A stretch of 64,000 bases of DNA from Corynebacterium stationis (GTDB lineage: Bacteria > Actinomycetota > Actinomycetes > Mycobacteriales > Mycobacteriaceae), in contig NZ_CP009251.1 in NCBI RefSeq assembly GCF_001941345.1, forward strand, positions 682,001-746,000, in the 5' to 3' direction. Positions 35,125 to 43,278 of this stretch are shown piece by piece. Made by a program: the position numbers and the translations under genes. The notes below the pieces were generated by a model. That model saw only the letters and a program-made list of their open reading frames with translations. It did not search any database and was not told where the DNA came from. How positions within the stretch are numbered: position 1 is the first letter of the stretch; the number at the start of each line of letters is the position of its first letter.

Positions 35125-36605
35125 TGACTACCCGTATTAATCATTTCATCAACGGAGAGTCCGTAGCTCCCAGTGAGAATGACTACCTGGAAAGTACTAA
35201 CCCTGCGACGCTGGATGTGCTCTACGAATTTGCGCGCGGTAGCGAAAAGGACGTAGAACGCGCAGTCAATGCTGCTGACGATGCCTTCCGTAACCCAGCG
35301 TGGGCTGGTCTCACCCAGACCCAGCGTGGACATCTTTTGCGCAAGCTTGGCGATGTCATCGGTCAGAACGCTGATGAGCTCGCACGCCTAGAAAGCTTGG
35401 ATAATGGCAAGCTTTTGCGTGAGATGAAAGGCCAGCTGAAGGGCGTTCCGGAGTACCTGTACTACTACGGAGGGCTTGCCGATAAGATTCAAGGCTCGCA
35501 GATTCCAGCGAACTCCCTGGATATCATCAACTTCACCCAGCGTGAACCACTCGGTGTCGTCGGTGCGATTACTCCATGGAACTCACCTTTGACGTTGACC
35601 ATCTCCAAGCTGGCTCCAGCACTCGCAGCTGGTAACACCCTGGTTATCAAGCCAAGTGAGTACACCTCTCGGACCATTGTCCGCCTGGCTGAACTCGCCT
35701 ATGAAGCTGGTTTCCCAGCGGGTGTCGTCAACGTGGTCACGGGTCTTGGTGGGGAAGCAGGTGCTGCTTTGGTCAGCAACCATAAGCTCGCGAAGATTTC
35801 CTTTACTGGCTCCACAGCGACCGGCTCATCGATTGCCGCGCAAACCGCATCGCGCTTTATCGGCTCGACCCTCGAGCTCGGAGGCAAGAGCCCCAACATC
35901 GTCTTCGAAGATGCCAATGTTGCTAATGCGGCAGTCGGTGTCATCGCTGGTATCTTCGCCGCCGCAGGTCAGACCTGCATTGCCGGCAGCCGCGTCTTCG
36001 CGCACCGCAGCGTGTACGACGAGCTGGTAGAACGCGTAACTGAGCGCGCCTCTACCATCATCATCGGCGACCCGCTCGAGGATAAGACTGAGCTTGGCCC
36101 ACTGGCTTTCAAGTCCCAGCTGGAAAAGGTTGAATCCTATGTCGGTATCGGCGTGGATGAAGGCGCGACCCTGCGTTACGGCGGCAAGCGTCCTGATGTT
36201 GGACTGCCTGGCTACTTCTTCGAACCCACCGTGCTAACTGAAACCAACAACGACATGCGAGTGTGCCAGGAAGAAATCTTCGGACCCGTAGCAGCAATCA
36301 TGCCTTTTGATACCGAAGAGGAAGTTCTGCGCTTGGCCAATGACACCGAGTATGGCCTGGCGGCTGGTGTGTGGACCTCGAACCTGCAGCGCGCAATGCG
36401 CATGTCACAAAAGTTGGACGCCGGCACCATCTGGCTCAACACCTACCGCGCGATGTCACCGATGTCTCCACGTCAGGGATTCAAGAACTCCGGTGTAGGC
36501 ATTGAGCACGGACTGGAATCCATCAATGAATACACCCGCCTCAAGAGCGTGTGGATCAACACCAATGAAGACCCAGTAGCTGATCCATTCATCTTGAGGA
36601 GCTAG
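35124..36605 (+). CDS. NAD(P)-dependent aldehyde dehydrogenase
   Basis: A 493-residue, complete aldehyde dehydrogenase. FTGSTATGSSIA near residue 231, STLELGGKSPNIVFED near 250-265 with the general-base glutamate, and AAGQTCIAGSRVFAH near 290 with the catalytic cysteine are all present. EEIFGPVAAIMPF near 385 is intact. It resembles betaine-aldehyde and hydroxymuconate-semialdehyde dehydrogenases. In this operon it likely oxidises the semialdehyde made after ring opening. Its start overlaps the hydrolase stop by one base. Confidence 0.9.
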   Translation: MTTRINHFINGESVAPSENDYLESTNPATLDVLYEFARGSEKDVERAVNAADDAFRNPAWAGLTQTQRGHLLRKLGDVIGQNADELARLESLDNGKLLREMKGQLKGVPEYLYYYGGLADKIQGSQIPANSLDIINFTQREPLGVVGAITPWNSPLTLTISKLAPALAAGNTLVIKPSEYTSRTIVRLAELAYEAGFPAGVVNVVTGLGGEAGAALVSNHKLAKISFTGSTATGSSIAAQTASRFIGSTLELGGKSPNIVFEDANVANAAVGVIAGIFAAAGQTCIAGSRVFAHRSVYDELVERVTERASTIIIGDPLEDKTELGPLAFKSQLEKVESYVGIGVDEGATLRYGGKRPDVGLPGYFFEPTVLTETNNDMRVCQEEIFGPVAAIMPFDTEEEVLRLANDTEYGLAAGVWTSNLQRAMRMSQKLDAGTIWLNTYRAMSPMSPRQGFKNSGVGIEHGLESINEYTRLKSVWINTNEDPVADPFILRS

Positions 36606-36609
36606 GGAC

Positions 36610-36837
36610 ATGCCGTCGATTGCCATCTCCATTGCTAAAGGGCGAACACCGCAACAGATTAGAAATCTGATTGATGCCGTTCACAAAGCAGCCGTAGACA
36701 CCGTCGATGCGGTCGACGAAAACGTCGTGATTGTGGTTTCAGAAATTGAACACGAGCACTACAGCCGCGGCAATCTCACCATCAAGGAATCGCGTGCAGG
36801 ACTAGGCAATACCGCCGAGACTGCCAACCAGAAATAA
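36610..36837 (+). CDS. 4-oxalocrotonate-tautomerase-like protein
   Basis: A 75-residue protein of the tautomerase superfamily. After Met removal the N-terminus is Pro-1 (MPSIAISIAKGRTPQQIRNL), the catalytic base of the family, followed by the usual helix and DENVVIVVSEI. An extra 12 or so C-terminal residues follow the core. Relatives convert enol acids to keto acids, or dehalogenate and hydrate unsaturated acids. The gene lies four bases behind the aldehyde dehydrogenase gene, so an unsaturated dicarboxylic or keto acid intermediate is likely in the pathway. Confidence 0.87.
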   Translation: MPSIAISIAKGRTPQQIRNLIDAVHKAAVDTVDAVDENVVIVVSEIEHEHYSRGNLTIKESRAGLGNTAETANQK

Positions 36838-36863
36838 CAGCAAGAAATTTAAGGAGCTTTACA

Positions 36864-37907
36864 ATGCGATTTTCACTCTTTATCCACATGGAACGCTGGG
36901 ACGACTCTCTGAGCCATGAAGAGCACTGGAAGAATTTGGTTGAGCTGGTGCAGATTGCTGAAGCCGGCGGCTTTGGAACCGTGTGGATTGGTGAGCACCA
37001 CTCGATGGAATACACCTCTTCACCGAACCCCATCGCGCAGCTTTCTTACCTGGCGGCTGTAACCTCCAAGATTCGCTTGGGCGCCGGAACCATCATTGCT
37101 CCATTCTGGAATCCAATCCGCGCTGCTGGTGAGACCGCTTTGCTGGATGCACTCAGTGGTGGCCGCGCCGAAGTTGGCGTTGCTCGTGGTGCTTACCAGT
37201 TTGAGTTCAACCGCTTGCTCGACGGCGCTCCAGCTGCTGAAGGCGGCAAGTACCTGCGTGAACTTATCCCCGCGATGCAGAAGCTGTGGGCAGGCGACTA
37301 CACCCACGATGGCGATATCTGGAAGTTCCCAGTTTCTACCTCCGTGCCAAAGCCAGTGCAGGCCGCACCACCGGTATGGGTTGCTGCACGTAGCCCAGAG
37401 ACCATGGAATGGGCAGTTGGCCAGGGCTGCAATATCCAGGTCACCCCGTTGATGAAGGGTGATGAAGAAGTCGAGGACTTGATGAACAAGTTCAATGCTG
37501 CGCTGGAAGCAAACCCAGAGATTGAAAAGCGCCCTGAGGTCATGGTTCTCAAGCACACTCACGTGCACTCGGAAGATGAACCAGAAGGTTGGAAGCCAGC
37601 GGCTGAAGCCATCAACAAGTTCTACCGCACCTTCTCCGCGTGGGCTTTTGGCAAGGAAGACCCAGTCAATGGCTTCTTGGAGCCACAGCCAGAAGAGCGC
37701 TTTGCAGAGCGTCCTGAATTTACTCCAGAGTCACTGCACAAGACCGCGATGATTGGTACCCCTGACGAGGTCTCTGAGCGTATCGCTCACTACCAAGACT
37801 TGGGCTACGACGAGTACGCATTCTGGGCGGACAACTCCATGAGCCACGAAGAAAAGAAGCGCTCCCTGGAGCTATTCATCAAGGAAGTCGTTCCACGCTT
37901 TAGCTAG
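36864..37907 (+). CDS. Luciferase-like (LLM-class) flavin-dependent monooxygenase
   Basis: A 347-residue TIM-barrel protein of the bacterial luciferase-like family. The N-terminus MRFSLFIHMERWDD, WIGEHHSMEYTSSPNP near residue 42, RLGAGTIIAPFWNPIRAAGE near 71-90, and VGVARGAYQFEF near 106 are typical flavin-site elements. It would use reduced FMN from a partner reductase and O2 to oxidise or cleave the substrate. The cluster's flavin reductase is the natural partner. In pyridine and uracil degradation (PyrA, RutA) enzymes of this class open nitrogen rings. The gene follows an AAGGAG ribosome-binding site. Confidence 0.88.
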   Translation: MRFSLFIHMERWDDSLSHEEHWKNLVELVQIAEAGGFGTVWIGEHHSMEYTSSPNPIAQLSYLAAVTSKIRLGAGTIIAPFWNPIRAAGETALLDALSGGRAEVGVARGAYQFEFNRLLDGAPAAEGGKYLRELIPAMQKLWAGDYTHDGDIWKFPVSTSVPKPVQAAPPVWVAARSPETMEWAVGQGCNIQVTPLMKGDEEVEDLMNKFNAALEANPEIEKRPEVMVLKHTHVHSEDEPEGWKPAAEAINKFYRTFSAWAFGKEDPVNGFLEPQPEERFAERPEFTPESLHKTAMIGTPDEVSERIAHYQDLGYDEYAFWADNSMSHEEKKRSLELFIKEVVPRFS

Positions 37908-37949
37908 TTCCTATTGGCGATACGGTAAATCCACAGAGGAGGTAAAAAG

Positions 37950-38366
37950 ATGCTGACCATCAAAGGAAAAGTCGTTCACGGTGACAAGCGCGGACGAGAG
38001 CTCGGTTTCCCGACTGCAAATATTTCCATCCCGGAGTCCATGCGCGCTTATGAATATGAACTCGACGGAGTCTGGGCGGGAATCGCTGAGCTCGATGCAG
38101 ATAATTACTGGCTGACCACTGTATCCATTGGAAGGCGCCCGACCTTCTACAATGCAGATGGCGAATTCCTGATGGAAGCATATCTACTGGATTTCGCGGG
38201 CGACCTCTACGGTAAGACATTGAACGTCAAGCTCTATGAGTACCTCCGTGGCCAGGAAAAATTTGACGATATTGATTCCCTTGTGGAGACAATGTGGGGT
38301 GATGTGCGCGCTACCCGCGACTTGCTCGGGCAAACTATCAAGCCAGTAGATCTCCACTTCCTTTAA
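37950..38366 (+). CDS. Stand-alone riboflavin kinase
   Basis: A 138-residue flavokinase domain without the FAD-synthetase half normally fused in bacterial RibF. The nucleotide-site GDKRGRELGFPTANI begins near residue 10, RRPTFYNADGEFLMEAYLLD near 63-82 contains the catalytic glutamate, and VKLYEYLRGQEKFDD is near 95. It makes FMN from riboflavin and ATP. A strong AGAGGAGG precedes the ATG. As the last gene of the flavin cluster it probably raises FMN supply for the monooxygenase. The riboflavin-degrading cluster of Microbacterium also has a dedicated riboflavin kinase, so that alternative should be kept in mind. It overlaps the convergent helicase gene by four bases. Confidence 0.88.
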   Translation: MLTIKGKVVHGDKRGRELGFPTANISIPESMRAYEYELDGVWAGIAELDADNYWLTTVSIGRRPTFYNADGEFLMEAYLLDFAGDLYGKTLNVKLYEYLRGQEKFDDIDSLVETMWGDVRATRDLLGQTIKPVDLHFL

Positions 38367-41300
38367 GCAACCGTACGTCCCTCAACAAAGACCTTCTTGG
38401 GCATAGGCCTATGCAAAGCCCATTCAAATTGGATGGGCTTTTCGCCTCTGTGGCAGACATAGTCAATCTTGCCCAGGAAAGCATAGGCAGCTGCTGTACC
38501 CACCTCATTGTCACTGTGGAACCGCGTCGCCATGACAATGCTATTTCCGCGCTCTTTGTGGTGGATGTAGCGCTGACCTGACGGACTTGCCAGCGTGGTG
38601 CGGTTTTGAGATTCCCAATGTAAAAGCTCCGGCGAGATCGGATAGTCGCGGTAGTCGGTGGCAGCACTTGTGCCTGCTCGCTTTTTAAAAGTCACGAGGA
38701 AAAGGTCAGTGCGCAGCTTTTCGATGTATCGTACGCCCTCGCGCGGCAATGAAATCATGTCTTTCAAAGGTTTATCTTCTAAAGCACCGATGAGCTCGGC
38801 CAAGGAGTAATCCGCATGAGACTGCAAGATACTTACCCCAGAAGCCTGCGGAATAACGCGGGAAGCACTAATGCCGTATTCCGTAATCTGGCGTAGTTCT
38901 TCGCGCACGGCAGGGAAGCCGCGCAGGAGATTCACGGCATCGGCGAAGCCTGCCGGAAGAAGATTTTGCGGTTGGTTCGCCCAGAAAGACAGCACGAGCA
39001 TCCGCGCATAGGAGCGCAGTTCTTCATCGAATGAATCAGGGTCAGGTCCTACCGGATCTAATACACGCAAGTAGTTCTCTGCCCGCGCGCGGTCGTTGAT
39101 GTGCAGCATGGTGCGCAGCCTTTTCAGCAGAAACTCTTCCGTAGTGCGGTCTTGTTCTGGAACTGGAACAAACGCTTCGGGGGCATCGATATTTTCTGTC
39201 TCGCGCACCAGCCGTGTCCAGGAATATTGATTGGAGCTGCGGGTTTTATATAGGTCTGAAATTGGGATGCCGGACTCGGCGAGAAACTCTGAGAGATCCG
39301 TGGTGTTAATATCCGCTGCCAGTGCTTTGATTTTCTTCAAAGAACTGCTGGCGGCATTGCGGATATTTTTCAATACCTGTTCTTGGGTTACGCGGTCCAA
39401 GCTGATGTTGGACCCAGCAGGCATGGAGCGAAAGCCTGCTTCGATTTCCTGGATGAGGTGAGTGCCACGCTTTTTGGTGAGTGCTTGGTAGCGCTCGGTG
39501 AAATCGAATTGGTTATTTTGCTGGCCGATGAAATCTAAAACCACGCAGGCATCTTTGCCGTGGGAAAGCCTCAACCCACGGCCGAGCTGTTGGACAAATA
39601 GTACCGGCGATTGCGAAGGACGCAGCAGTAACAAGGTGTTGAGCTCAGGGATATCGACGCCTTCGTTGAAAAGATCGACGGAGAAGATCGCCTTGATGAC
39701 CCCGCTGCGCAGATCCGCGATGGCCTGTTGGCGCTGGGGAAGGGGAGTACCGCCGTGGACAGCGCGAGCAGGCAGGCCGAAAGCGTTAAACTGCGCGGCC
39801 ATGTATTCGGCATGTGCAACAGAGACACAAAAGCCTAGAGCTTTGAGCTGCGAGATATCTAAAACGCGCTTTTGAATCTCGTTGATAATAAATTTGGTGC
39901 GCTTTTCACCGGCGTGCACATAAAGGTCACTTAGCTCCGCGGTATCGTATGCCTTCTGCGTACGATTCCACGTTAGACCGCTAAGGTCCGTGCCATCGGC
40001 GATTCCGTAGTAGTGCATCGGCGTAAGTAACTGCAGGTGCAAAGCATCCCACAGGCGCAGCTCGTGGGCTACGCGGTAATCAAAGAATTTCTGCACATTC
40101 TCGCCATCGGACCGCTCCGGGGTAGCGGTTAACCCGAGCAGTTCTACGGGCTCAAGATGATCTAATAGACGCCGGTAGGTCGCAGCTTCAGCGTGGTGGA
40201 ACTCATCGATCACGACAAAATCAAAGTGCTTCGCTGGTAATCTATCCAGCACCGACTGCTTGAGCGATTGCACGCTGGCGAAGACAAAATCCCACTCGTG
40301 CGGGCGTTGACCACCCACCAAGAGTTCGCCGAAACCAGGATCGGATAAAACTTCGCGGTAGGTTCTTTGCGCCTGCTTGAGAATTCTTTCCTGGTGCGCG
40401 ATAAAGAGCAGCCGCGGGCGTCGCCCTGAAGCTTCACTGAAATTTCGATAATCCAGCGCCGCCACCACGGTCTTGCCTGTACCCGTTGCCGCAACCAGCA
40501 GATTCCGGTGCCGGTCTTTGACATTGCGCTCTGCATCGAGTGCTTCGAGCATTTCCTGTTGGTATGGATAAGGCTCCACGCGCAGCCCGGATAATTCCAA
40601 ACATTCATTTTCTCGCACGCCACCGCTACCGCCGCCACGTGCCTCGGCAAGGCTTTTGTCTAAACGGGAAAAATCACGGTCGGGTTGAAATTCTACGAAG
40701 TGGTTATCGTGCCAGTAGGAATCGAAGGTCTTGATGAACTTGTCGATGATTTCCGGGGTCGCAGGACTCGAGCCGCGTACATTCCATTCCCAGCCATCAA
40801 TCAAGGCCGATCGCGAGAGGTTGGAGCTGCCGATAAAAGCAGTATCGAAACCAGAATTGCGACGAAACAGCCAGGCTTTGGCGTGTAGCCGCGTGCTTTT
40901 GTGCTCGTAGCTAACACGAACCTTCGCGCCATAGCGTTCAACCAGTGCTTTTACCGCAGCTGCTGCGGTAGCGCCGCAGTAGGTAGATGTAATCACCCGC
41001 AGAGGGATCCCACGGTCGCGTAAAAATTCAAGCTGGTCATTGAGTACCGAGATGCCGGAATTTTTCACAAATGCGCACAGCAGATCCACCGAATCAGCGG
41101 TTTTAATCTCCCGAGCTAACTCCGTAGACAGGTTGGTATCGCCAATAGCGTTAGTAAATAAGGCGCTGGAGTGGAAAGGAACCTCGGGCAGGGCGGGGGC
41201 TGCAGCTAACTCGGTATCGAAGATGGCATAGAGCAGCTCTTCAGAATCAATGACCTCATCGTTGCCCAAAACCTTGGTGATGGAATTGATAAGCGCTAGC

Positions 41301-41533
41301 CGCTCCGCTGGGCTACCCAGCTCAGCCAGACGCTGTTCTAAAACCCTGGAAATGCCCCGCGACACGGCAACGTGGTAGCGGTGCGCGTTAACTTCATCGT
41401 GCTCATCGATAAGCCGAATGCCGGCAGTCGGGTGCGCGCTCTTCGTGTGCGTTAGTCTCTCGCGAACCCGCGCGGTAACTGGGGTTTCATAGACTCCGAA
41501 AGGCAAGACAGAATCATCATGGTTGCTGCTCAT
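38363..41533 (-). CDS. PLD-helicase-DUF3427 protein
   Basis: A 1056-residue multidomain protein. The N-terminal part (about 110-285) is a phospholipase-D-like nuclease domain with STRLHAKAWLF and IGSSNLSRSALI as the HKD-like motif. The middle is a superfamily-2 helicase: VAATGTGKTVVAAL as Walker A, VVIDEFHHAEA as motif II and LGLTATPERSDG as motif III. The helicase C domain has RPSQSPVLFVQQLGRGLRLS. The rest belongs to the DUF3427 region. The start is at 41533, where it overlaps the NUDIX gene by ATGA; longer frames run through that gene. The family is widespread in Actinobacteria and probably acts on damaged or foreign DNA, but its role is unproven. Confidence 0.88.
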   Translation of the reverse strand: MSSNHDDSVLPFGVYETPVTARVRERLTHTKSAHPTAGIRLIDEHDEVNAHRYHVAVSRGISRVLEQRLAELGSPAERLALINSITKVLGNDEVIDSEELLYAIFDTELAAAPALPEVPFHSSALFTNAIGDTNLSTELAREIKTADSVDLLCAFVKNSGISVLNDQLEFLRDRGIPLRVITSTYCGATAAAAVKALVERYGAKVRVSYEHKSTRLHAKAWLFRRNSGFDTAFIGSSNLSRSALIDGWEWNVRGSSPATPEIIDKFIKTFDSYWHDNHFVEFQPDRDFSRLDKSLAEARGGGSGGVRENECLELSGLRVEPYPYQQEMLEALDAERNVKDRHRNLLVAATGTGKTVVAALDYRNFSEASGRRPRLLFIAHQERILKQAQRTYREVLSDPGFGELLVGGQRPHEWDFVFASVQSLKQSVLDRLPAKHFDFVVIDEFHHAEAATYRRLLDHLEPVELLGLTATPERSDGENVQKFFDYRVAHELRLWDALHLQLLTPMHYYGIADGTDLSGLTWNRTQKAYDTAELSDLYVHAGEKRTKFIINEIQKRVLDISQLKALGFCVSVAHAEYMAAQFNAFGLPARAVHGGTPLPQRQQAIADLRSGVIKAIFSVDLFNEGVDIPELNTLLLLRPSQSPVLFVQQLGRGLRLSHGKDACVVLDFIGQQNNQFDFTERYQALTKKRGTHLIQEIEAGFRSMPAGSNISLDRVTQEQVLKNIRNAASSSLKKIKALAADINTTDLSEFLAESGIPISDLYKTRSSNQYSWTRLVRETENIDAPEAFVPVPEQDRTTEEFLLKRLRTMLHINDRARAENYLRVLDPVGPDPDSFDEELRSYARMLVLSFWANQPQNLLPAGFADAVNLLRGFPAVREELRQITEYGISASRVIPQASGVSILQSHADYSLAELIGALEDKPLKDMISLPREGVRYIEKLRTDLFLVTFKKRAGTSAATDYRDYPISPELLHWESQNRTTLASPSGQRYIHHKERGNSIVMATRFHSDNEVGTAAAYAFLGKIDYVCHRGEKPIQFEWALHRPMPKKVFVEGRTVA

Positions 41534-41922
41534 AGACGATCCACCACCATGTTCACCGCGGGGATATCGGCTGGTGCCCACTGCAAGGATAGGGCTTCTT
41601 CTTTTCTCACCCACCGGGTTTCATCGTGGTCTAGCAGCTGCGGAGTGCCATCGAGGATCTCGCAGTAGTAGGTGGTTAATTCAATGGTGGCAAAGTCATA
41701 CTCGTGCGTTGTGGTGGTGATTTTTTCGCCCACATGCGCGCGAAGAAATAATTCTTCGGAAATCTCCCGGGCAAGAGCTTGCTTAGCGCTCTCGCCAGCT
41801 TCGATCTTGCCGCCGGGAAATTCCCAGTACCCAGCCAAAGATTTTCCGGGAGCTTTGCGGCAGGCAAGAACTGTGTTGTCACGGCAAAAGACGGCGGCCA
41901 CAACGCGAATGACTTTACTCAT
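41530..41922 (-). CDS. NUDIX hydrolase, MutT-like
   Basis: A 130-residue NUDIX protein. The NUDIX box GGKIEAGESAKQALAREI (about residues 37-54), continuing SEEL, matches GX5EX7REUXEEXGU except for the glycine after the last glutamates. MutT relatives hydrolyse oxidised nucleotides such as 8-oxo-dGTP, or activate related substrates. I chose the ATG at 41922 because the family begins near there; GTG at 41940 is an alternative and the GGAGG is very close to the ATG. Its stop overlaps the helicase start by four bases, so the two are coupled, suggesting a shared nucleic-acid maintenance role. Confidence 0.82.
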   Translation of the reverse strand: MSKVIRVVAAVFCRDNTVLACRKAPGKSLAGYWEFPGGKIEAGESAKQALAREISEELFLRAHVGEKITTTTHEYDFATIELTTYYCEILDGTPQLLDHDETRWVRKEEALSLQWAPADIPAVNMVVDRL

Positions 41923-41970
41923 TCCTCCATTATGGACCACCGCCTGGAGTTTGCTGTGATTGAAAGTGCT

Positions 41971-42363
41971 CTAGAAGGGCACCCCGCAGCGGAAGATGAC
42001 ATTGGCAAAAGGCGTGGTATCGCCGGTGCGAATGATCAGCTTGGCACCTGTAAGCGATGCTTTGAGCTCTTCATGGCTGATATAGGTCACCGCGGTATCA
42101 GCCAGCTTGCCGGTTTCTTGCACCAAAGAGACAAACTCCGCAGGGCTTTCCGATGCCACCGTAGCACCCTCCACGACTAACTCCGCCATGACCGCGCGCA
42201 TGACATCGTCCATGGAAGGCAGGCCAAAGGTGATGCTCAAATCGACGACCGCGACATCTTCTGGCAAGGGCAGACCAGCATCGGCGAAGACTAGCGCGTC
42301 AGTGTGTCCCAGATGGGAGAGTGCTTCATTAAGCTGCGGGTTTAAAAGACCGCGTTTAAGCAT
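41971..42363 (-). CDS. rbsD: D-ribose pyranase RbsD
   Basis: A 130-residue protein with the RbsD pattern: MLKRGLLNPQLNEALSHLGHTD at the N-terminus, catalytic-site FADAGLPLPEDV near residue 26 and the C-terminal RTGDTTPFANVIFRCGVPF. It interconverts pyranose and furanose forms of ribose before phosphorylation. It overlaps the ribokinase gene by eight bases and is the last gene of the ribose operon. Confidence 0.92.
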   Translation of the reverse strand: MLKRGLLNPQLNEALSHLGHTDALVFADAGLPLPEDVAVVDLSITFGLPSMDDVMRAVMAELVVEGATVASESPAEFVSLVQETGKLADTAVTYISHEELKASLTGAKLIIRTGDTTPFANVIFRCGVPF

Positions 42364-43267
42364 CTGTCACCTCTCCTAAAACATCTGCCGGCTTGGGATA
42401 GGAGGCTTGCGCACCATTGCTGAGCGTGGAAGTAGCACCCACGCGTGCGGCAAAAGTTGCTGCTTGTACGAGGCCGTCGCCTTCCAACAAACGTGCACAC
42501 AGCGCACCTGCGAAAGCATCCCCCGCGCCAGTGGTGTCCACGGCTGTGACCTTCGGCGTTGGAATATCGATGAGTTCATTATCAGCTGCTACCAGTGCAC
42601 CTTGGGCGCCGAGGGTGAGAACAACGGAGTTAAAGCCGGCATCGACAAGCGCTTGTGCGAGATCTTGTGGTGCATCCGATGCAGCCTGTACTCCCAGCTG
42701 GTCCAAGATAAGGCCTGCTTCGTGCTCATTGGCTAGCAGCGGGTCGGCTGCGAGCAAGGCATTTTTATCCACCTCAATAACAGGCGCGAGGTTAACAATA
42801 ACCCGGCCTTTGGCGGCTGCGACGGCAGCGGCGAAACCATCGGAAGGGATTTCGCCCTGCAACAGCACGAACTCGGCTTGCGCAATCGTAGCGCTGCGCT
42901 CGGCAACGAAGTGAGAATCGACATGCGCATTCGCGCCGGGGATAACCACGATGGTGTTCTCGCCATCATCGGAGACGGTGATAATGGCAAGCCCCGTGGT
43001 GTCATCGACTTCTGCGACCTGCGAAAGATCCACGCCGGAATCGCGCAGGTGCTTCAGCGCTGGTTCGACATAAGGATCTTTGCCCACGGCGCCGACGAAG
43101 GACACATTCGCGCCCAGGTAAGCCGCAGCCACTGCCTGGTTTGCGCCCTTGCCGCCAGCGGTGATGCCACCACCAGAACCCAGCAGGGTTTCACCGGGAT
43201 TGGGGTGGCGAGCAACGCGAGCGGTGAGGTCAGCGTTGATGGATCCGACTACAGTTAAAGTTTTCAT
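42356..43267 (-). CDS. rbsK: Ribokinase RbsK
   Basis: A 303-residue PfkB-family kinase with the N-terminal VVGSINADLTARVARHPNPG, the signature GGKGANQAVAAAYLG near residue 40 and the C-terminal DTTGAGDAFAGALCARLL near 245 with the catalytic aspartate. The length and both signatures fit ribokinase. It phosphorylates ribose to ribose 5-phosphate. The ATG at 43267 is preferred to a TTG two codons earlier. It lies between rbsB and rbsD. Confidence 0.92.
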   Translation of the reverse strand: MKTLTVVGSINADLTARVARHPNPGETLLGSGGGITAGGKGANQAVAAAYLGANVSFVGAVGKDPYVEPALKHLRDSGVDLSQVAEVDDTTGLAIITVSDDGENTIVVIPGANAHVDSHFVAERSATIAQAEFVLLQGEIPSDGFAAAVAAAKGRVIVNLAPVIEVDKNALLAADPLLANEHEAGLILDQLGVQAASDAPQDLAQALVDAGFNSVVLTLGAQGALVAADNELIDIPTPKVTAVDTTGAGDAFAGALCARLLEGDGLVQAATFAARVGATSTLSNGAQASYPKPADVLGEVTDA

Positions 43268-43278
43268 ACTCAATGGAT

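Noticed and set aside
31286..38366. Identification as a Rut (uracil) or Rca (riboflavin) cluster
   Set aside because: Only the monooxygenase/reductase/hydrolase or kinase/reductase parts agree; RutB, RutC and RutE, or a ribokinase within the cluster, are missing, so I kept the substrate open.
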